Source of the DNA: Neochlamydia sp. AcF84
GTDB taxonomy: Bacteria; Chlamydiota; Chlamydiia; Chlamydiales; Parachlamydiaceae
Assembly: GCF_011087585.1 (NCBI RefSeq)
Contig: NZ_VJOT01000040.1
Location: 1 to 64,000, forward strand
Direction of reading: 5' to 3'
Length of the DNA: 64,000 bases
Under the pieces are notes generated by a model, which saw only the letters and a list, made by a program, of their open reading frames with translations, was not told the origin of the DNA and made no database searches. Below are positions 8,995 through 18,893 of the stretch, one piece after another. The stretch's first letter is position 1. Every line of letters starts with the position of its first letter. The translations under genes were made by a program, and so were the position numbers.

Positions 8995-9999
8995 ATGAAA
9001 ATTCCCTTAGAAGTGAGACGGGAGGGATTATATTGTTGCCCGGGGCAATTTTATATTGATGCATGGAAGCCCGTGCCCTTATCTATCATTACCCATGCTC
9101 ACGGAGATCACGCCTATCGCGGCCATCAGCATTATATCGCTTCAAAAGATTCAAAAGATTTACTGCTCCATAGATTAGGAAGTAATATTTCGTTACAGGT
9201 GCTTTCCTATGGTGAAAAGTTGAAAATAAAAGATTGTTGGGTATCCCTTCATCCGGCAGGTCATATTTTGGGCTCTTCGCAAATACGTATTGAAACCAAT
9301 AGCACCGTTACCGTTATCTCCGGCGATTATAAAAGAGCTTTAGATCCCACTTGCCAGCCTTTTGAAACATTAGAATGCGATATATTTGTCACCGAATCTA
9401 CCTTTGGTTTACCTATCTATCGCTGGCAAGATAGTTTGGAAATAGCTAAGGAGATGTTTGAGTGGTGGGAAGAAAACAAAGCCGACAATCATCCTTCCAT
9501 TATTTATTCTTATTCATTAGGAAAAGCTCAACGTATCCTCTCTTTATTAAAGTCTTTCACAGGCCAACCCGCCTACTTGCATGGAGCCATGATGCCCTTA
9601 ACGAAAATCTATGCAGAAAAGGGGATTGAGATGTTGCCCTTTATGGCCTGTAGTGAACAGCCAAAAAGCTATACATTTTCACAAGATCTGATTTTAGCGC
9701 CTCCTTCTGCCGCAGGCTCACCTTGGTTAAAACGTTTTCCTCACTTTCGTGCAGCTGCAGCTTCTGGATGGATGCTAGTAAGGGGCGCCCGTAAAAGAAA
9801 AGGCATGGACCAAGGATTTGTGCTATCCGATCATGCGGATTGGGAAGGATTAATACAAACGATTAAGCAGAGCCAAGCTAAAGTTGTGCTAACTACCCAT
9901 GGCAACACCGATGGGTTAGCAAGATATTTGCGCGAGCAGCTGCATATTGATGCTAGGGAATTAAAAGGATTAGATGTTCTAGAGGAAGAGATCGATTGA
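8995..9999 (+). CDS. Ligase-associated MBL-fold DNA exonuclease
   Basis: The 334-residue protein has the metallo-beta-lactamase/beta-CASP layout. HAHGDHA at residues 34-40 supplies zinc ligands. HPAGHILGSSQI comes next, near residue 90, followed by SGDYKRA. The beta-CASP region contains YSYSLGKAQRI, and SDHADWEGL and TTHGN lie near the C-terminus. This matches the exonuclease that is genetically linked to a bacterial ATP-dependent ligase in many genomes. It is the first gene of a four-gene operon; its stop overlaps the ligase start (TTGA at 9996-9999). It probably processes DNA ends before ligation. Confidence 0.92.
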   Translation: MKIPLEVRREGLYCCPGQFYIDAWKPVPLSIITHAHGDHAYRGHQHYIASKDSKDLLLHRLGSNISLQVLSYGEKLKIKDCWVSLHPAGHILGSSQIRIETNSTVTVISGDYKRALDPTCQPFETLECDIFVTESTFGLPIYRWQDSLEIAKEMFEWWEENKADNHPSIIYSYSLGKAQRILSLLKSFTGQPAYLHGAMMPLTKIYAEKGIEMLPFMACSEQPKSYTFSQDLILAPPSAAGSPWLKRFPHFRAAAASGWMLVRGARKRKGMDQGFVLSDHADWEGLIQTIKQSQAKVVLTTHGNTDGLARYLREQLHIDARELKGLDVLEEEID

Positions 10000-11588
10000 A
10001 AAATTTTACGGAATTATTTGATCTGATTGATCAAACTTCATCGACTAATGAAAAGCTACGTTACATGGAAGAATACTTTAAAAAGGTTCCTTCCGAAGAT
10101 GGCGCCTGGGCATTATTTTTCTTAAGCGGGCATAGGTTAAAAAGGTTAATAGGCTCTAAGACTTTACTCACCTGGTGTGGAGAGATTACCCAATTGCCAG
10201 CTTGGCTGATTGAAGAATCCTATGCCTCAGTAGGAGATACCGCCGAAACAATATCTTTATTGCTAGAGCAATCTTCCAGTAAAAATCATTTGATTGATTT
10301 GTCTTTGTCTGCCTGGATGGCAAACCTTATTCTACCTTTAAAGTCCAAGAAAGAGGAAGAGCAAAAAAGTACGGTTGTAGAAATCTGGAAGAGCTTAAGT
10401 AAAAAAGAGATTTTTATCTTTAATAAAATTCTTACCGGGGGCTTTCGCATCGGCGTTTCTCAGCTATCGGCTATTAAAGCTGTAAGCCAAGCTCTTGAGG
10501 TACCCAAAGAGGTGCTAAGTCAACGTGTCATGGGTCATTGGCAGCCTACTGCCAATTTTTTTGATAGCTTAAGAGTTGTCGAAGAGAAAAATAACTATTT
10601 AAATCCTTATCCTTTTTACCTAGCTTCGCCTTTGGAAGGAAACTTGGAAGCTTTATCCCACCCCCATGAATGGCAGGCAGAATGGAAGTGGGATGGTATC
10701 CGTGCGCAAGTTGTTTTTAGAGAAAAAGCAGCAGCTATTTGGTCGCGCGGTAATGAGCTTATCTCCGATCAATTTCCTGAGATCTTAGAAGGAATACAAA
10801 AATTTCCCCATGGAACAGTGTTAGATGGCGAAATCCTTGCTTATGAGAATGAAACCCCTTTATCCTTTGGGGTCTTGCAAAAAAGGCTAGGAAGAAAAGC
10901 GCCTTCCAAAGCTATCCAAAAAGAAGCTCCCGTCGTATTTATGATTTATGATCTTTTAGAATATAACGGTGTAGACCTCCGAAAAGAAGCTTTAATCAAT
11001 CGACGTAAGATTTTAGAAGAATTAGCAGAAATTCATCCAAAATTTTTAATCTCTCCTCTCATCGCTTTTAACGTATGGGAACAGATCCATGAAAAACGCT
11101 TAATGGCTAAGCATACTTTAACCGAAGGGATTATGCTTAAGCGCTTGAACTCCCCCTATGGTACAGGGAGGCAAAGAGGAAATTGGTGGAAATATAAAAT
11201 AGATCCTATGACAATTGATGCTGTCCTTCTTTATGCTCAAGCAGGTACGGGTAGAAGAGCAAATTTATATACAGATTATACTTTTGGCGTATGGCATCAA
11301 CAGGAATTAATCCCTATTACTAAAGCTTATTCGGGATTATCTCAGCAAGAAATTGATAAGCTCGATCGATGGATTAGGCGCAATACCGAAGAAAAATTTG
11401 GCCCTGTGCGTAAAGTGAAAGCTGAACAAGTTTTTGAGATAGCCTTCGAAGGGATTCAGAGTTCTAAAAGGCATAAATCGGGGATCGCTTTACGTTTCCC
11501 TCGCATTGCACGCTGGAGAACTGATAAGCCTTTTACAGAATGCGACACCCTGCAACAAATTAAGCTAGAATTTTTGAATGAGCAATAA
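9996..11588 (+). CDS. ATP-dependent DNA ligase (operon-linked type)
   Basis: The 530-residue enzyme seals nicks using ATP. An N-terminal helical DNA-binding domain (about 1-190) is followed by the nucleotidyltransferase core: motif I EWKWDGIRAQ with the adenylated Lys at 231, motif III VLDGEILA (275-282), motif IV EGIMLKRL (377-384) and motif V WWKYKID (397-403). An OB-fold domain finishes the protein. The TTG start at 9996 overlaps the previous stop, and the end overlaps the helicase start by 11 bases, showing translational coupling. Chlamydiae also normally have NAD-dependent LigA for replication, so this one is expected to act in repair. Confidence 0.95.
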   Translation: MKNFTELFDLIDQTSSTNEKLRYMEEYFKKVPSEDGAWALFFLSGHRLKRLIGSKTLLTWCGEITQLPAWLIEESYASVGDTAETISLLLEQSSSKNHLIDLSLSAWMANLILPLKSKKEEEQKSTVVEIWKSLSKKEIFIFNKILTGGFRIGVSQLSAIKAVSQALEVPKEVLSQRVMGHWQPTANFFDSLRVVEEKNNYLNPYPFYLASPLEGNLEALSHPHEWQAEWKWDGIRAQVVFREKAAAIWSRGNELISDQFPEILEGIQKFPHGTVLDGEILAYENETPLSFGVLQKRLGRKAPSKAIQKEAPVVFMIYDLLEYNGVDLRKEALINRRKILEELAEIHPKFLISPLIAFNVWEQIHEKRLMAKHTLTEGIMLKRLNSPYGTGRQRGNWWKYKIDPMTIDAVLLYAQAGTGRRANLYTDYTFGVWHQQELIPITKAYSGLSQQEIDKLDRWIRRNTEEKFGPVRKVKAEQVFEIAFEGIQSSKRHKSGIALRFPRIARWRTDKPFTECDTLQQIKLEFLNEQ

Positions 11589-13989
11589 AGAATTAGCTTT
11601 TATTCTAGATTGGTTAAAAATAAAAGAATGGAGCCCTCTTGCCTTCCAGCAAGAAGCTTGGAAAGCCTTTTTTGAAGCAAAGGATGGGTTAATTTCGGTC
11701 CCTACGGGGGCAGGTAAGACCTATGCCGCTTACCTTGCCGCTTTATCTCACCTCCATCATCATCGTGCTAAAGGGGTGCAAATCCTCTATGTTACCCCTT
11801 TAAGAGCCTTAGCTAGCGATATTCAACTAGCTCTTCAACAGCCTATTCTTGATCTTAAGCTTCCCTATCGAGTAGAAAAAAGAACAGGAGACACCACGAC
11901 AAGCCGAAGAGCTAAGCAAGCTAAGAATCCTCCGGAGATTCTACTGATTACCCCCGAAAGCTTGGCTCTGGTGATAAGCAATGCAGAAGCCAAACAACAG
12001 TTTGCCCACTTGCAGGCCATTATTATCGATGAGTGGCATGAACTTTTGGGAACAAAACGTGGCGTTTTACTAGAACTTTGTATAGCGCGTTTAAAAAGCT
12101 GGAGTAAAAGTGTAAGGATATGGGGACTGACAGCCACGCTTGGCAATCTGGAGCAAGCTGCGCAGGTTTGTGTAGGCATAGATCGTAAAGCTTCTTTGAT
12201 TGTGGCTAAGATGCCAAGGGAAGTTATCCTAGAGACTTTATTACCGAGTAGCGTAGAAAAGCTGCCGTGGGCAGGAAAATCGGGTCTAGGTATGCTTCCC
12301 TATGTCCTTACAAAGCTTTCTCCTCACCAATCGACCTTGATATTTACCAATACTCGCTCGCAAGCCGAGCGCTGGTATCAAGCAATAGAAGAGGCTAAGC
12401 CAGACTGGAAAAATTTAATAGGCCTGCATCACAGCTCGATCGATAAAAAAGAAAGAGAACTGATCGAACAACGTCTGAAAGAGGGGATCCTGAAATGCGT
12501 AGTGTGTACTTCTTCGTTGGATTTAGGAATTGATTTTTCTCCTGTCGAGCAAGTGATTCAAGTAGGATCGCCTAAAAGTATTGCTCGTCTCTTGCAAAGG
12601 GCAGGTCGTTCCTCTCACCGTCCTCTTACTCCTTGCCGCTTGTTGATTGTTCCTACTCATGCTTTAGAGATTGCTGAATTGAAAAGCTATCGTAAAGCTT
12701 TACAGCAGCAATTGATTGAAAATCGTCTACCCTTGACGCATACATTCGATGTTCTTATCCAGCACTTAGTGACTTGTGCGATTGGTGGAGGATTTAATAA
12801 AAATGAAATGTTTAAAGAGATTAAAACGACCTATGCCTTTAAAGATCTAACCTTAGAAGAGTTGGATAGCTGCCTAGAATTTTTAATTCATGGAGGAAAA
12901 GCTTTAACGGCTTATCCTGAATATAAAAAACTTATTATAGAAAAAGATCTTTATAAGGTTGTCGATAGGAAAATTATACAGTTTCATCGCTTGAATATCG
13001 GTACGATCACTTCAGAACCTCATATCCCTGTTAAAATGAGCAATGGAAAATCCTTAGGGATCATTGAAGAAAATTTTTTATCCAGCTTGAAAAAAGGCGA
13101 TCGTTTTTTATTTGGAGGCCGTCTCTTAGAACTTATTCAATTTCGTGACCTAACAGCTTATGTGCGCCTCAGTAAAGGGGTGCCTAAGACTGCCGCTGTA
13201 TGGCGCGGCGGCAGGCTTCCCTTCTCAGCTCCTTTAGGAAAAATGTTAAGGGAATCTTTAAATCCATCTTCAGAGATCTACCCGGAAAATGCTTTTTTAG
13301 AGCAAATTCTTGCCATACAAAAAAAGTTCTCCTCTATTCCCCATGAAAATGAGATGCTTATCGAGAGTTTAAAATCACGAGAGGGATGGCATCTTTTTTT
13401 CTATCCGTTTGAAGGCAAAGCTGTCCATCAGGGGCTCGCTTATATTATTGCTTCCCGCTTATCTAAATGTAACCCCGGTACGTTTACCTTGAGTTCTAAC
13501 GATTACGGCCTTGAAATTCTTAGCTGCGCGCCTTTCAATGAAGAGAGCTTAAATAATGCTTTATTTGCTTTCGATAAACTGGAAGAAGAGATTACCTCGC
13601 TGATCAATCTTCATGAGTTAGCGCGCTCTTCTTTTCGAGACATCGCCCGCATTTCAGGGCTTATTTTTCAAGGCTATCCAGGCAAACATAAAACCCATCG
13701 TCAAGTGCAGGTGAGCAGCAGCTTGCTCTATGAAGTTTTTAGTAAATATGACCCCTCGAATTTGTTGATACAACAGGCAAAAAGTGAGGTAATCCATCAG
13801 CAATTTGAGTTAAATAGAATTTTGCAAGTGTTGAAAAGATTGTCTACCTCCCTTATCATTCTTACGCACCCCCCCAAATTAAGTCCATTGGCTCTGCCTC
13901 TCTATATAGAAAGAGTGAGTGGTCATCTCACCAATGAAACTTTAGAAGAGCGTATTGAGAAAATTAAAAATAGCTGGAAAAGAAAATGA
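11578..13989 (+). CDS. Ligase-associated Lhr-like DEXH helicase
   Basis: The 803-residue superfamily 2 helicase shows motif I SVPTGAGKTYAAY (about 40-52), Ia TPLRALASD, II IIDEWHELLG (a DEWH box), III LTATLG, and motifs V-VI SLDLGIDF and QRAGRSSHRP. A large Lhr-type C-terminal extension (about 400-803) follows, likely for DNA engagement. It belongs to the ligase-linked clade, and its gene is fused by overlap to the ligase upstream and to the phosphoesterase downstream (ATGA at 13986-13989). Expected role: ATP-driven 3'-5' translocation and unwinding during DNA damage repair with the neighbouring nuclease and ligase. Confidence 0.95.
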   Translation: MSNKELAFILDWLKIKEWSPLAFQQEAWKAFFEAKDGLISVPTGAGKTYAAYLAALSHLHHHRAKGVQILYVTPLRALASDIQLALQQPILDLKLPYRVEKRTGDTTTSRRAKQAKNPPEILLITPESLALVISNAEAKQQFAHLQAIIIDEWHELLGTKRGVLLELCIARLKSWSKSVRIWGLTATLGNLEQAAQVCVGIDRKASLIVAKMPREVILETLLPSSVEKLPWAGKSGLGMLPYVLTKLSPHQSTLIFTNTRSQAERWYQAIEEAKPDWKNLIGLHHSSIDKKERELIEQRLKEGILKCVVCTSSLDLGIDFSPVEQVIQVGSPKSIARLLQRAGRSSHRPLTPCRLLIVPTHALEIAELKSYRKALQQQLIENRLPLTHTFDVLIQHLVTCAIGGGFNKNEMFKEIKTTYAFKDLTLEELDSCLEFLIHGGKALTAYPEYKKLIIEKDLYKVVDRKIIQFHRLNIGTITSEPHIPVKMSNGKSLGIIEENFLSSLKKGDRFLFGGRLLELIQFRDLTAYVRLSKGVPKTAAVWRGGRLPFSAPLGKMLRESLNPSSEIYPENAFLEQILAIQKKFSSIPHENEMLIESLKSREGWHLFFYPFEGKAVHQGLAYIIASRLSKCNPGTFTLSSNDYGLEILSCAPFNEESLNNALFAFDKLEEEITSLINLHELARSSFRDIARISGLIFQGYPGKHKTHRQVQVSSSLLYEVFSKYDPSNLLIQQAKSEVIHQQFELNRILQVLKRLSTSLIILTHPPKLSPLALPLYIERVSGHLTNETLEERIEKIKNSWKRK

Positions 13990-14627
13990 TAGCGATCAAA
14001 ATCTGCGAGCAGACTATTCAATTGTTACCGCAAAGAGCTGCTTATTGGGAAGAGAATAAGGCTTTGATAGTCGCGGATATTCACCTCGGAAAAGCAGCCA
14101 CCATGCAAAGAGCGGGAATTGCTGTACCTGAAGGGGCCATGGATCAAGACTTGATTAACCTTAAAAATATAATCGAGCATACAGGCGCTCAACGCTGTAT
14201 CGTGGTAGGCGATCTTATCCATGCGCAAAATGGCCTCTCAGAAGGTGTGCAATCAAAATTTGGCGAGTGGCTTTCTACCATCAATTGCTCAGTAGATCTT
14301 ATCTTGGGCAACCACGATCAAGCGTTAAAGAATTATATGCCGGCAAGCTGGAAATTACAGGTTCATCAAGAATACTTGGCAATCAAGCCTTTTTACTTTA
14401 ACCACTTTCCTGTAACCATAGAAAACCACTTTGTTTGGTCAGGACATCTTCACCCTCAAATTTTGCTCAAAAGCAGGCACGATCAACTCAATTTGCGTTG
14501 CTTCCAAATTTCTGACTCTTTAGGGGTGTTGCCAGCCTTTAGCGATTTTGTAGGAGGCTCTCCTGTCACTAAAAATGCAGACAATCGCATCTTTGCACTG
14601 GCAGGTAAAAAGGTGGTCGAAATATAA
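13986..14627 (+). CDS. pdeM: Ligase-associated metallophosphoesterase PdeM
   Basis: The 213-residue calcineurin-like enzyme carries ADIHLGKAATMQRAGIAVPE near the N-terminus, then VVGDLIHA, LGNHD and SGHLHPQ, which together supply the two-metal site. This combination is typical of PdeM, the last member of the ligase/exonuclease/helicase/phosphoesterase operon. It overlaps the helicase stop by four bases. It may act as a nuclease or 2',3'-cyclic phosphodiesterase in end processing; the exact substrate is not established. Confidence 0.92.
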   Translation: MIAIKICEQTIQLLPQRAAYWEENKALIVADIHLGKAATMQRAGIAVPEGAMDQDLINLKNIIEHTGAQRCIVVGDLIHAQNGLSEGVQSKFGEWLSTINCSVDLILGNHDQALKNYMPASWKLQVHQEYLAIKPFYFNHFPVTIENHFVWSGHLHPQILLKSRHDQLNLRCFQISDSLGVLPAFSDFVGGSPVTKNADNRIFALAGKKVVEI

Positions 14628-14813
14628 GATATGCAAGCTTATACTCCCAGGCTGTTTTAGCATGGAGCCTTATTTTTTTGAGCTTCGCGTTAGATTTTTA
14701 TCTGAGAGGGCAGTTTATCGGTATATTCATTCGCTCTTTTTACTTTTCGTGAGAGCAGGGTAGAGCTTATCGTCAAAGTTTGGTAATTTGAAAAAGACAT
14801 TAAGGTTGCTTAG

Positions 14814-17800
14814 TCATACAAGCTTAAGTTCATTTCTGCGTGCTAGCTTGAAACATTTGTTGGCTTGCTCAATATTTCCTTGGCGTTGGTAAATTGCTCC
14901 TAGGATATTATAGCTTTCTATCGAGTAGAAATTGTCTGTATTATAATGCCTAAGGAAAATGGCTAGTGCTTTTTTAGCATATGTCATTGCTTTGTCTAGA
15001 TCCTCTTGAGCTAAACAAATTCTACTTAAATTGTTGTAATTGATTGCCACATTAAAATGATTTTCGCCCGAAAGTTTAATACTAATTTCGATTGACTTCT
15101 CAACCAACTTAGCAGCTTTTTCTAGCTTTCCTTGATCGTAATAGATTTTTGCTCGGTTATTGTAAGCTCCTGCCACATTGAGATTAAATTCTCCATGCCA
15201 ATCAAGAGTGATTTTAAGCCCTTTCTTGTTAAGCTTAGAGGCTTCCTTTAATTTGCCTTGTGCTAACAAGACTTGTCCTAGATTAAGGTAAGAAACTCCT
15301 TCCTTTGCAAGATTTTTATTAGATCTATTAATATTGAGAGCTTTATTGAAGTGTTTAGTAGCTTTTTCTAAATTTCTTTGATGTAGATAGATTCTTCCCA
15401 GGTTGTCATAATCAGATGCTAGTTTTGGATGATTTTTGCCAAAAAGCTTATGGTTGATTGCTAGGGCTTTCTTGGCATAATCAGCCGCTAGTTTTGAATT
15501 TCCTTGTTTACTGTAGATTATTCCAAGGTTATTGTAAATTGTTGCTGTAGTAGGATGATTTTCACCAAAAAACTTAAGAGCAATATCGAGGGCTTGCTCG
15601 GTATATTTAGCTGCTTGTTTTAAATCTCCTTGTTTAATGTAAACTGCTCCCAAATTAATGTAGTTAACTGCCATGGGGGGATGATTTTTACCAAACAGCT
15701 TAAGATCAATGGATAGTGCCTTTTTGACATATTTAGCGGCTTTTTCTAAATGGCCTTGTTGTTGATAAATCGTTCCAAGGTTATTATAAAGATTTGCAAT
15801 TTGTGGATGATTTTTACCAAGAAGTTCAAAATCAATGATTAAAGCTTTATTGAAATAATCAGCCGCAAGCTCTAAATCTCCTTTATATTGATAAATTTGT
15901 CCTAAGTTGTTGTAATCTCGAGCTACTGTGAGATGATTTTTACCAAAAAGCTCAAGGTCAATGATAAGTGCCTTAGTGCTAAACTTTATTGCCTTATCTA
16001 AATGGTCTTGTTCTTTATAAATTGCTCCCAGATTTCTATAACAAATTGCTAGGGTGGGATAATTTTCACCAAAAAGCTTAAGATTAATGGCAATTGCTCT
16101 CATGATATACTCTGCTGCCTTGTCTAAATGACCTTGTTTTTGGTAAATTATTCCTAGATTATTATAGTGGATTGCCATTGTAGGATGATTTTCGCTAAAA
16201 AGCTTAAGATCGATAGCGAGCGCTTCCTTGATATATTTAGCTGCCTTACCTAAATTTTCTTGGTCTCGGTAGATTAGTCCTAGGTTGCTATAGTAAATTG
16301 CCACATTAGGATGATTATCGCCAAAAAGCTTAAGATCGATAGCGAGCGCTTTGTTGATATACTCCGCCGCTTGCTTTAAATCCCCAAACTCTTTATAAAT
16401 TGATCCCAGGTTGTTATAATCGCTTGCTACCTTAGGATGGTTTTTACCGAAAAGTTTGAGATTAATGGCAAGTGCTTTGTTGATATACTCTGCTGCCTTG
16501 CCTAAGTGACCTTGTTTTTGATAAATTATTCCTAGATTATTATAGCGAATTGCCATTGTAGGATGATTTTCGCCAAAAAGCTTAAGATCGATAGCGAGCG
16601 CTTTGTTGATATAATCTGCAGCCTTGTCTAAGTGACCTTGTTCTTGGTAAATCATTCCTAGGCTATTGTAGCGGATTGCCACAGTGAGGTGATTTTCGCC
16701 AAAAAGCTTAAGATCGATAGCGAGCGCTTTGTTGATATACTCTGCAGCCTTGTCTAAGTGGCCTTGTTCTTGGTAAATCATCCCTAGGCTATTATAGCGG
16801 ATTGCCATAGTGGGATGATTTTCGCTAAAAAGCTTAAGGGCGATAGCGAGTGCTTTCTTGGCATACTTTGCAGCCTTGTCTAAGTGACCTTGTTCTTGGT
16901 AAATTATTCCAAGAGCATTTAAAACCTCCGAATTGTGTGGATCTTTTTCTTTTGCTAGAATATACCATTTTTCTGCTTTTTTATGTTGAAAAAGCCTTAA
17001 AGCTATATCACCTTGTGTCTGGGGGGATTTATCCTCTAAATCTGAACGCTTGAGATTATCTTCATGGCCTGCTAAAAATTCTTGAATAGTTTGATAAAAA
17101 GGAATAAAAATGCGATAAATTTTTTCTATTTTTTCTAAGCTTTCATGATCTAAAGCAAAGTGTTGTTTAATAAGTGCAGGTTCATCAAACCCAAAAGGTT
17201 TAATTAGTGGATTCATCATCTCTTGTTGAGCTTGATAATAAGAATAGGTCTTAAGGCGCATAAATAGCACTATACTCATCCATTCTTTTAATTTTTCAGA
17301 TGCATTATCCGTTAAAATTCCTTTCTCGCTTAGCTGATCAATTCTTGTAAAAGTATCGGAAGCTGGAATCTTTTTTAGAAGAGCTAACCGGCTCACAGCG
17401 ATATGGGGAAAGCGATAAAAATCATTTTTAACTTTAAAAAGCATACCTTGTCTATCTGCATCACCCAGATGTGGATCAAAAGTTTCCATATCAGCTGGCA
17501 CTAGGTGTTGCTTAGCTAAGTGCTGACGCAGATTACCCTTTCCCTGATAAGAAATTTCAAGCTTTTTTTGTATTTCTTTACTATATTGCTCAGTTAATTC
17601 AAGATTACCTAATAAAGGAGTAAAGTTTAAAAGTTCCAACGGAAGATGAGGCTCTTTCTCATGCCACCACTTCCCTTCTTCATCTTTACCAATATATTGA
17701 GCCATCTTTTCAGGAGTTTGAATCAGCTCAAATGTCTGTCGATTGCCAAAAGGAGTTTTGCATGCTTTTCCCATTCCCTCATTATCAAAAGCAAAGCCAC

Positions 17801-18692
17801 GGGGTGTAATACAATCAAAAAAATCTATGACCTTTAAGCAAGGAATATTTAAAGCAGGAAGGATGGTTTCTCCTAAATTGATAACCCTCAAATGAATCAA
17901 AGTAGTCAGACGCTTAAAGTAATTTCTGTTTTTGGCCGTATCTTCTTGCATAAGAATGCCGAATTCTAGGTCGGAATAAGGGGTCATTTCTTCTCTAGCT
18001 AGCGAGCCAAAGCCTAGCATAGCGTAATCACATGGGGCAGAGCCTAAAACCTCTTGTACTTGATTTACAAGTGACTTAAAAAAAAATTTTATCTGTTGGG
18101 TAATTTCCTTGTAGAGTTCTCTTACTTGTTTAGATGAAGGAGTTTCTGGTAGAGCTTGAATTTTCTCTTCTATTTCTTTTCTAAATTTTTTTAATGCTTC
18201 ACGATTGCTTTCAAATTGCTTTATCATTTGTTCAATACATAAAGGCTTTCCTTCACATAGTTTAGTAATTAGGCTTTGAACATTGAAAATTTTTTCCTTA
18301 ATTTTTTCCTGTTTGCCTTCCGAGGATAGATGTAGGAGATAATTGTAAAAGCCCACTGCTTGTAGAAGCGTGTCAGTTGTTCCTTTGTCCACATAAACAT
18401 CACCTAGTTTTTCTATATAAAAAGCTTCTCGGATAAAATCTTCTTTTTGAACAGCATGTTTTAAAGCTAAAGTATAAGCTTTTTCTGATAAAGGACTACC
18501 TTCAATAAGCCGCTTCCAATCTTTACAAACCAATTGCGCCTGGCATAAATCTGGTAGTCTCAATTCCTGAAAGATCTTTAAAATAATTTCAGTATAGAGA
18601 ATCCTATTGCATAAGAAATAGGGAGGATTTTCCTCTGTCTTTTCAAAAACAGGAAGTATATAAGAATGAGTATATGAATTAGCGGGAATCAT
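14814..18692 (-). CDS. F-box + nucleotidyltransferase-like + 17 TPR protein, candidate host effector
   Basis: The 1292-residue protein has three parts. Residues about 30-66 read as an F-box (ILKIFQELRLPDLCQAQLVC then KDWKRLI), the eukaryotic motif that binds Skp1 in SCF ubiquitin ligases. Residues about 215-330 have GFGSLAREEMTPYSDLEFGI, the GSxxRxE..SDxE signature of GlnD/DUF294-type nucleotidyltransferases. From about residue 590 there are 17 kinesin-light-chain-like TPR units of 42 residues (core LGIIYQEQGHLDKAAEY.. KALAIDLKLFGENHP), the last incomplete. No signal peptide is seen, so if secreted it would go by the type III route. Parachlamydiaceae are known for expanded F-box families. The bacterial target is unknown. 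Confidence 0.8.
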   Translation of the reverse strand: MIPANSYTHSYILPVFEKTEENPPYFLCNRILYTEIILKIFQELRLPDLCQAQLVCKDWKRLIEGSPLSEKAYTLALKHAVQKEDFIREAFYIEKLGDVYVDKGTTDTLLQAVGFYNYLLHLSSEGKQEKIKEKIFNVQSLITKLCEGKPLCIEQMIKQFESNREALKKFRKEIEEKIQALPETPSSKQVRELYKEITQQIKFFFKSLVNQVQEVLGSAPCDYAMLGFGSLAREEMTPYSDLEFGILMQEDTAKNRNYFKRLTTLIHLRVINLGETILPALNIPCLKVIDFFDCITPRGFAFDNEGMGKACKTPFGNRQTFELIQTPEKMAQYIGKDEEGKWWHEKEPHLPLELLNFTPLLGNLELTEQYSKEIQKKLEISYQGKGNLRQHLAKQHLVPADMETFDPHLGDADRQGMLFKVKNDFYRFPHIAVSRLALLKKIPASDTFTRIDQLSEKGILTDNASEKLKEWMSIVLFMRLKTYSYYQAQQEMMNPLIKPFGFDEPALIKQHFALDHESLEKIEKIYRIFIPFYQTIQEFLAGHEDNLKRSDLEDKSPQTQGDIALRLFQHKKAEKWYILAKEKDPHNSEVLNALGIIYQEQGHLDKAAKYAKKALAIALKLFSENHPTMAIRYNSLGMIYQEQGHLDKAAEYINKALAIDLKLFGENHLTVAIRYNSLGMIYQEQGHLDKAADYINKALAIDLKLFGENHPTMAIRYNNLGIIYQKQGHLGKAAEYINKALAINLKLFGKNHPKVASDYNNLGSIYKEFGDLKQAAEYINKALAIDLKLFGDNHPNVAIYYSNLGLIYRDQENLGKAAKYIKEALAIDLKLFSENHPTMAIHYNNLGIIYQKQGHLDKAAEYIMRAIAINLKLFGENYPTLAICYRNLGAIYKEQDHLDKAIKFSTKALIIDLELFGKNHLTVARDYNNLGQIYQYKGDLELAADYFNKALIIDFELLGKNHPQIANLYNNLGTIYQQQGHLEKAAKYVKKALSIDLKLFGKNHPPMAVNYINLGAVYIKQGDLKQAAKYTEQALDIALKFFGENHPTTATIYNNLGIIYSKQGNSKLAADYAKKALAINHKLFGKNHPKLASDYDNLGRIYLHQRNLEKATKHFNKALNINRSNKNLAKEGVSYLNLGQVLLAQGKLKEASKLNKKGLKITLDWHGEFNLNVAGAYNNRAKIYYDQGKLEKAAKLVEKSIEISIKLSGENHFNVAINYNNLSRICLAQEDLDKAMTYAKKALAIFLRHYNTDNFYSIESYNILGAIYQRQGNIEQANKCFKLARRNELKLV
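16100..16920 (-). repeat. 126 bp tandem repeats encoding near-identical TPR units
   Basis: Within the large TPR gene, successive 126 bp units share long identical stretches, for example the block around AAAAAGCTTAAGATCGATAG recurs at about 16200, 16325, 16575 and 16700. Units near 16500-16900 (repeats 1-4 of the protein) are closest to each other, whereas units toward the C-terminus (15.0-15.4 kb) are diverged. This indicates recent unit duplication or gene conversion. Confidence 0.8.
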
Positions 18693-18893
18693 TTGCTTAC
18701 CACCTTTTATCTAAATTTAGATTTACTTCTTTTAAAGTCTGTGTGTTATATTAAATTTTTTCCTTACCACTCTCTGGTTTTTTTATTAGGTATATGAAAA
18801 AAATAAACACTATCTTTTATATAATGCGATTTATTGATTAAGAAAACATTTGAGAAATGTCAAGTGAAATTGCCTGAAGATTTTATTTACCAT

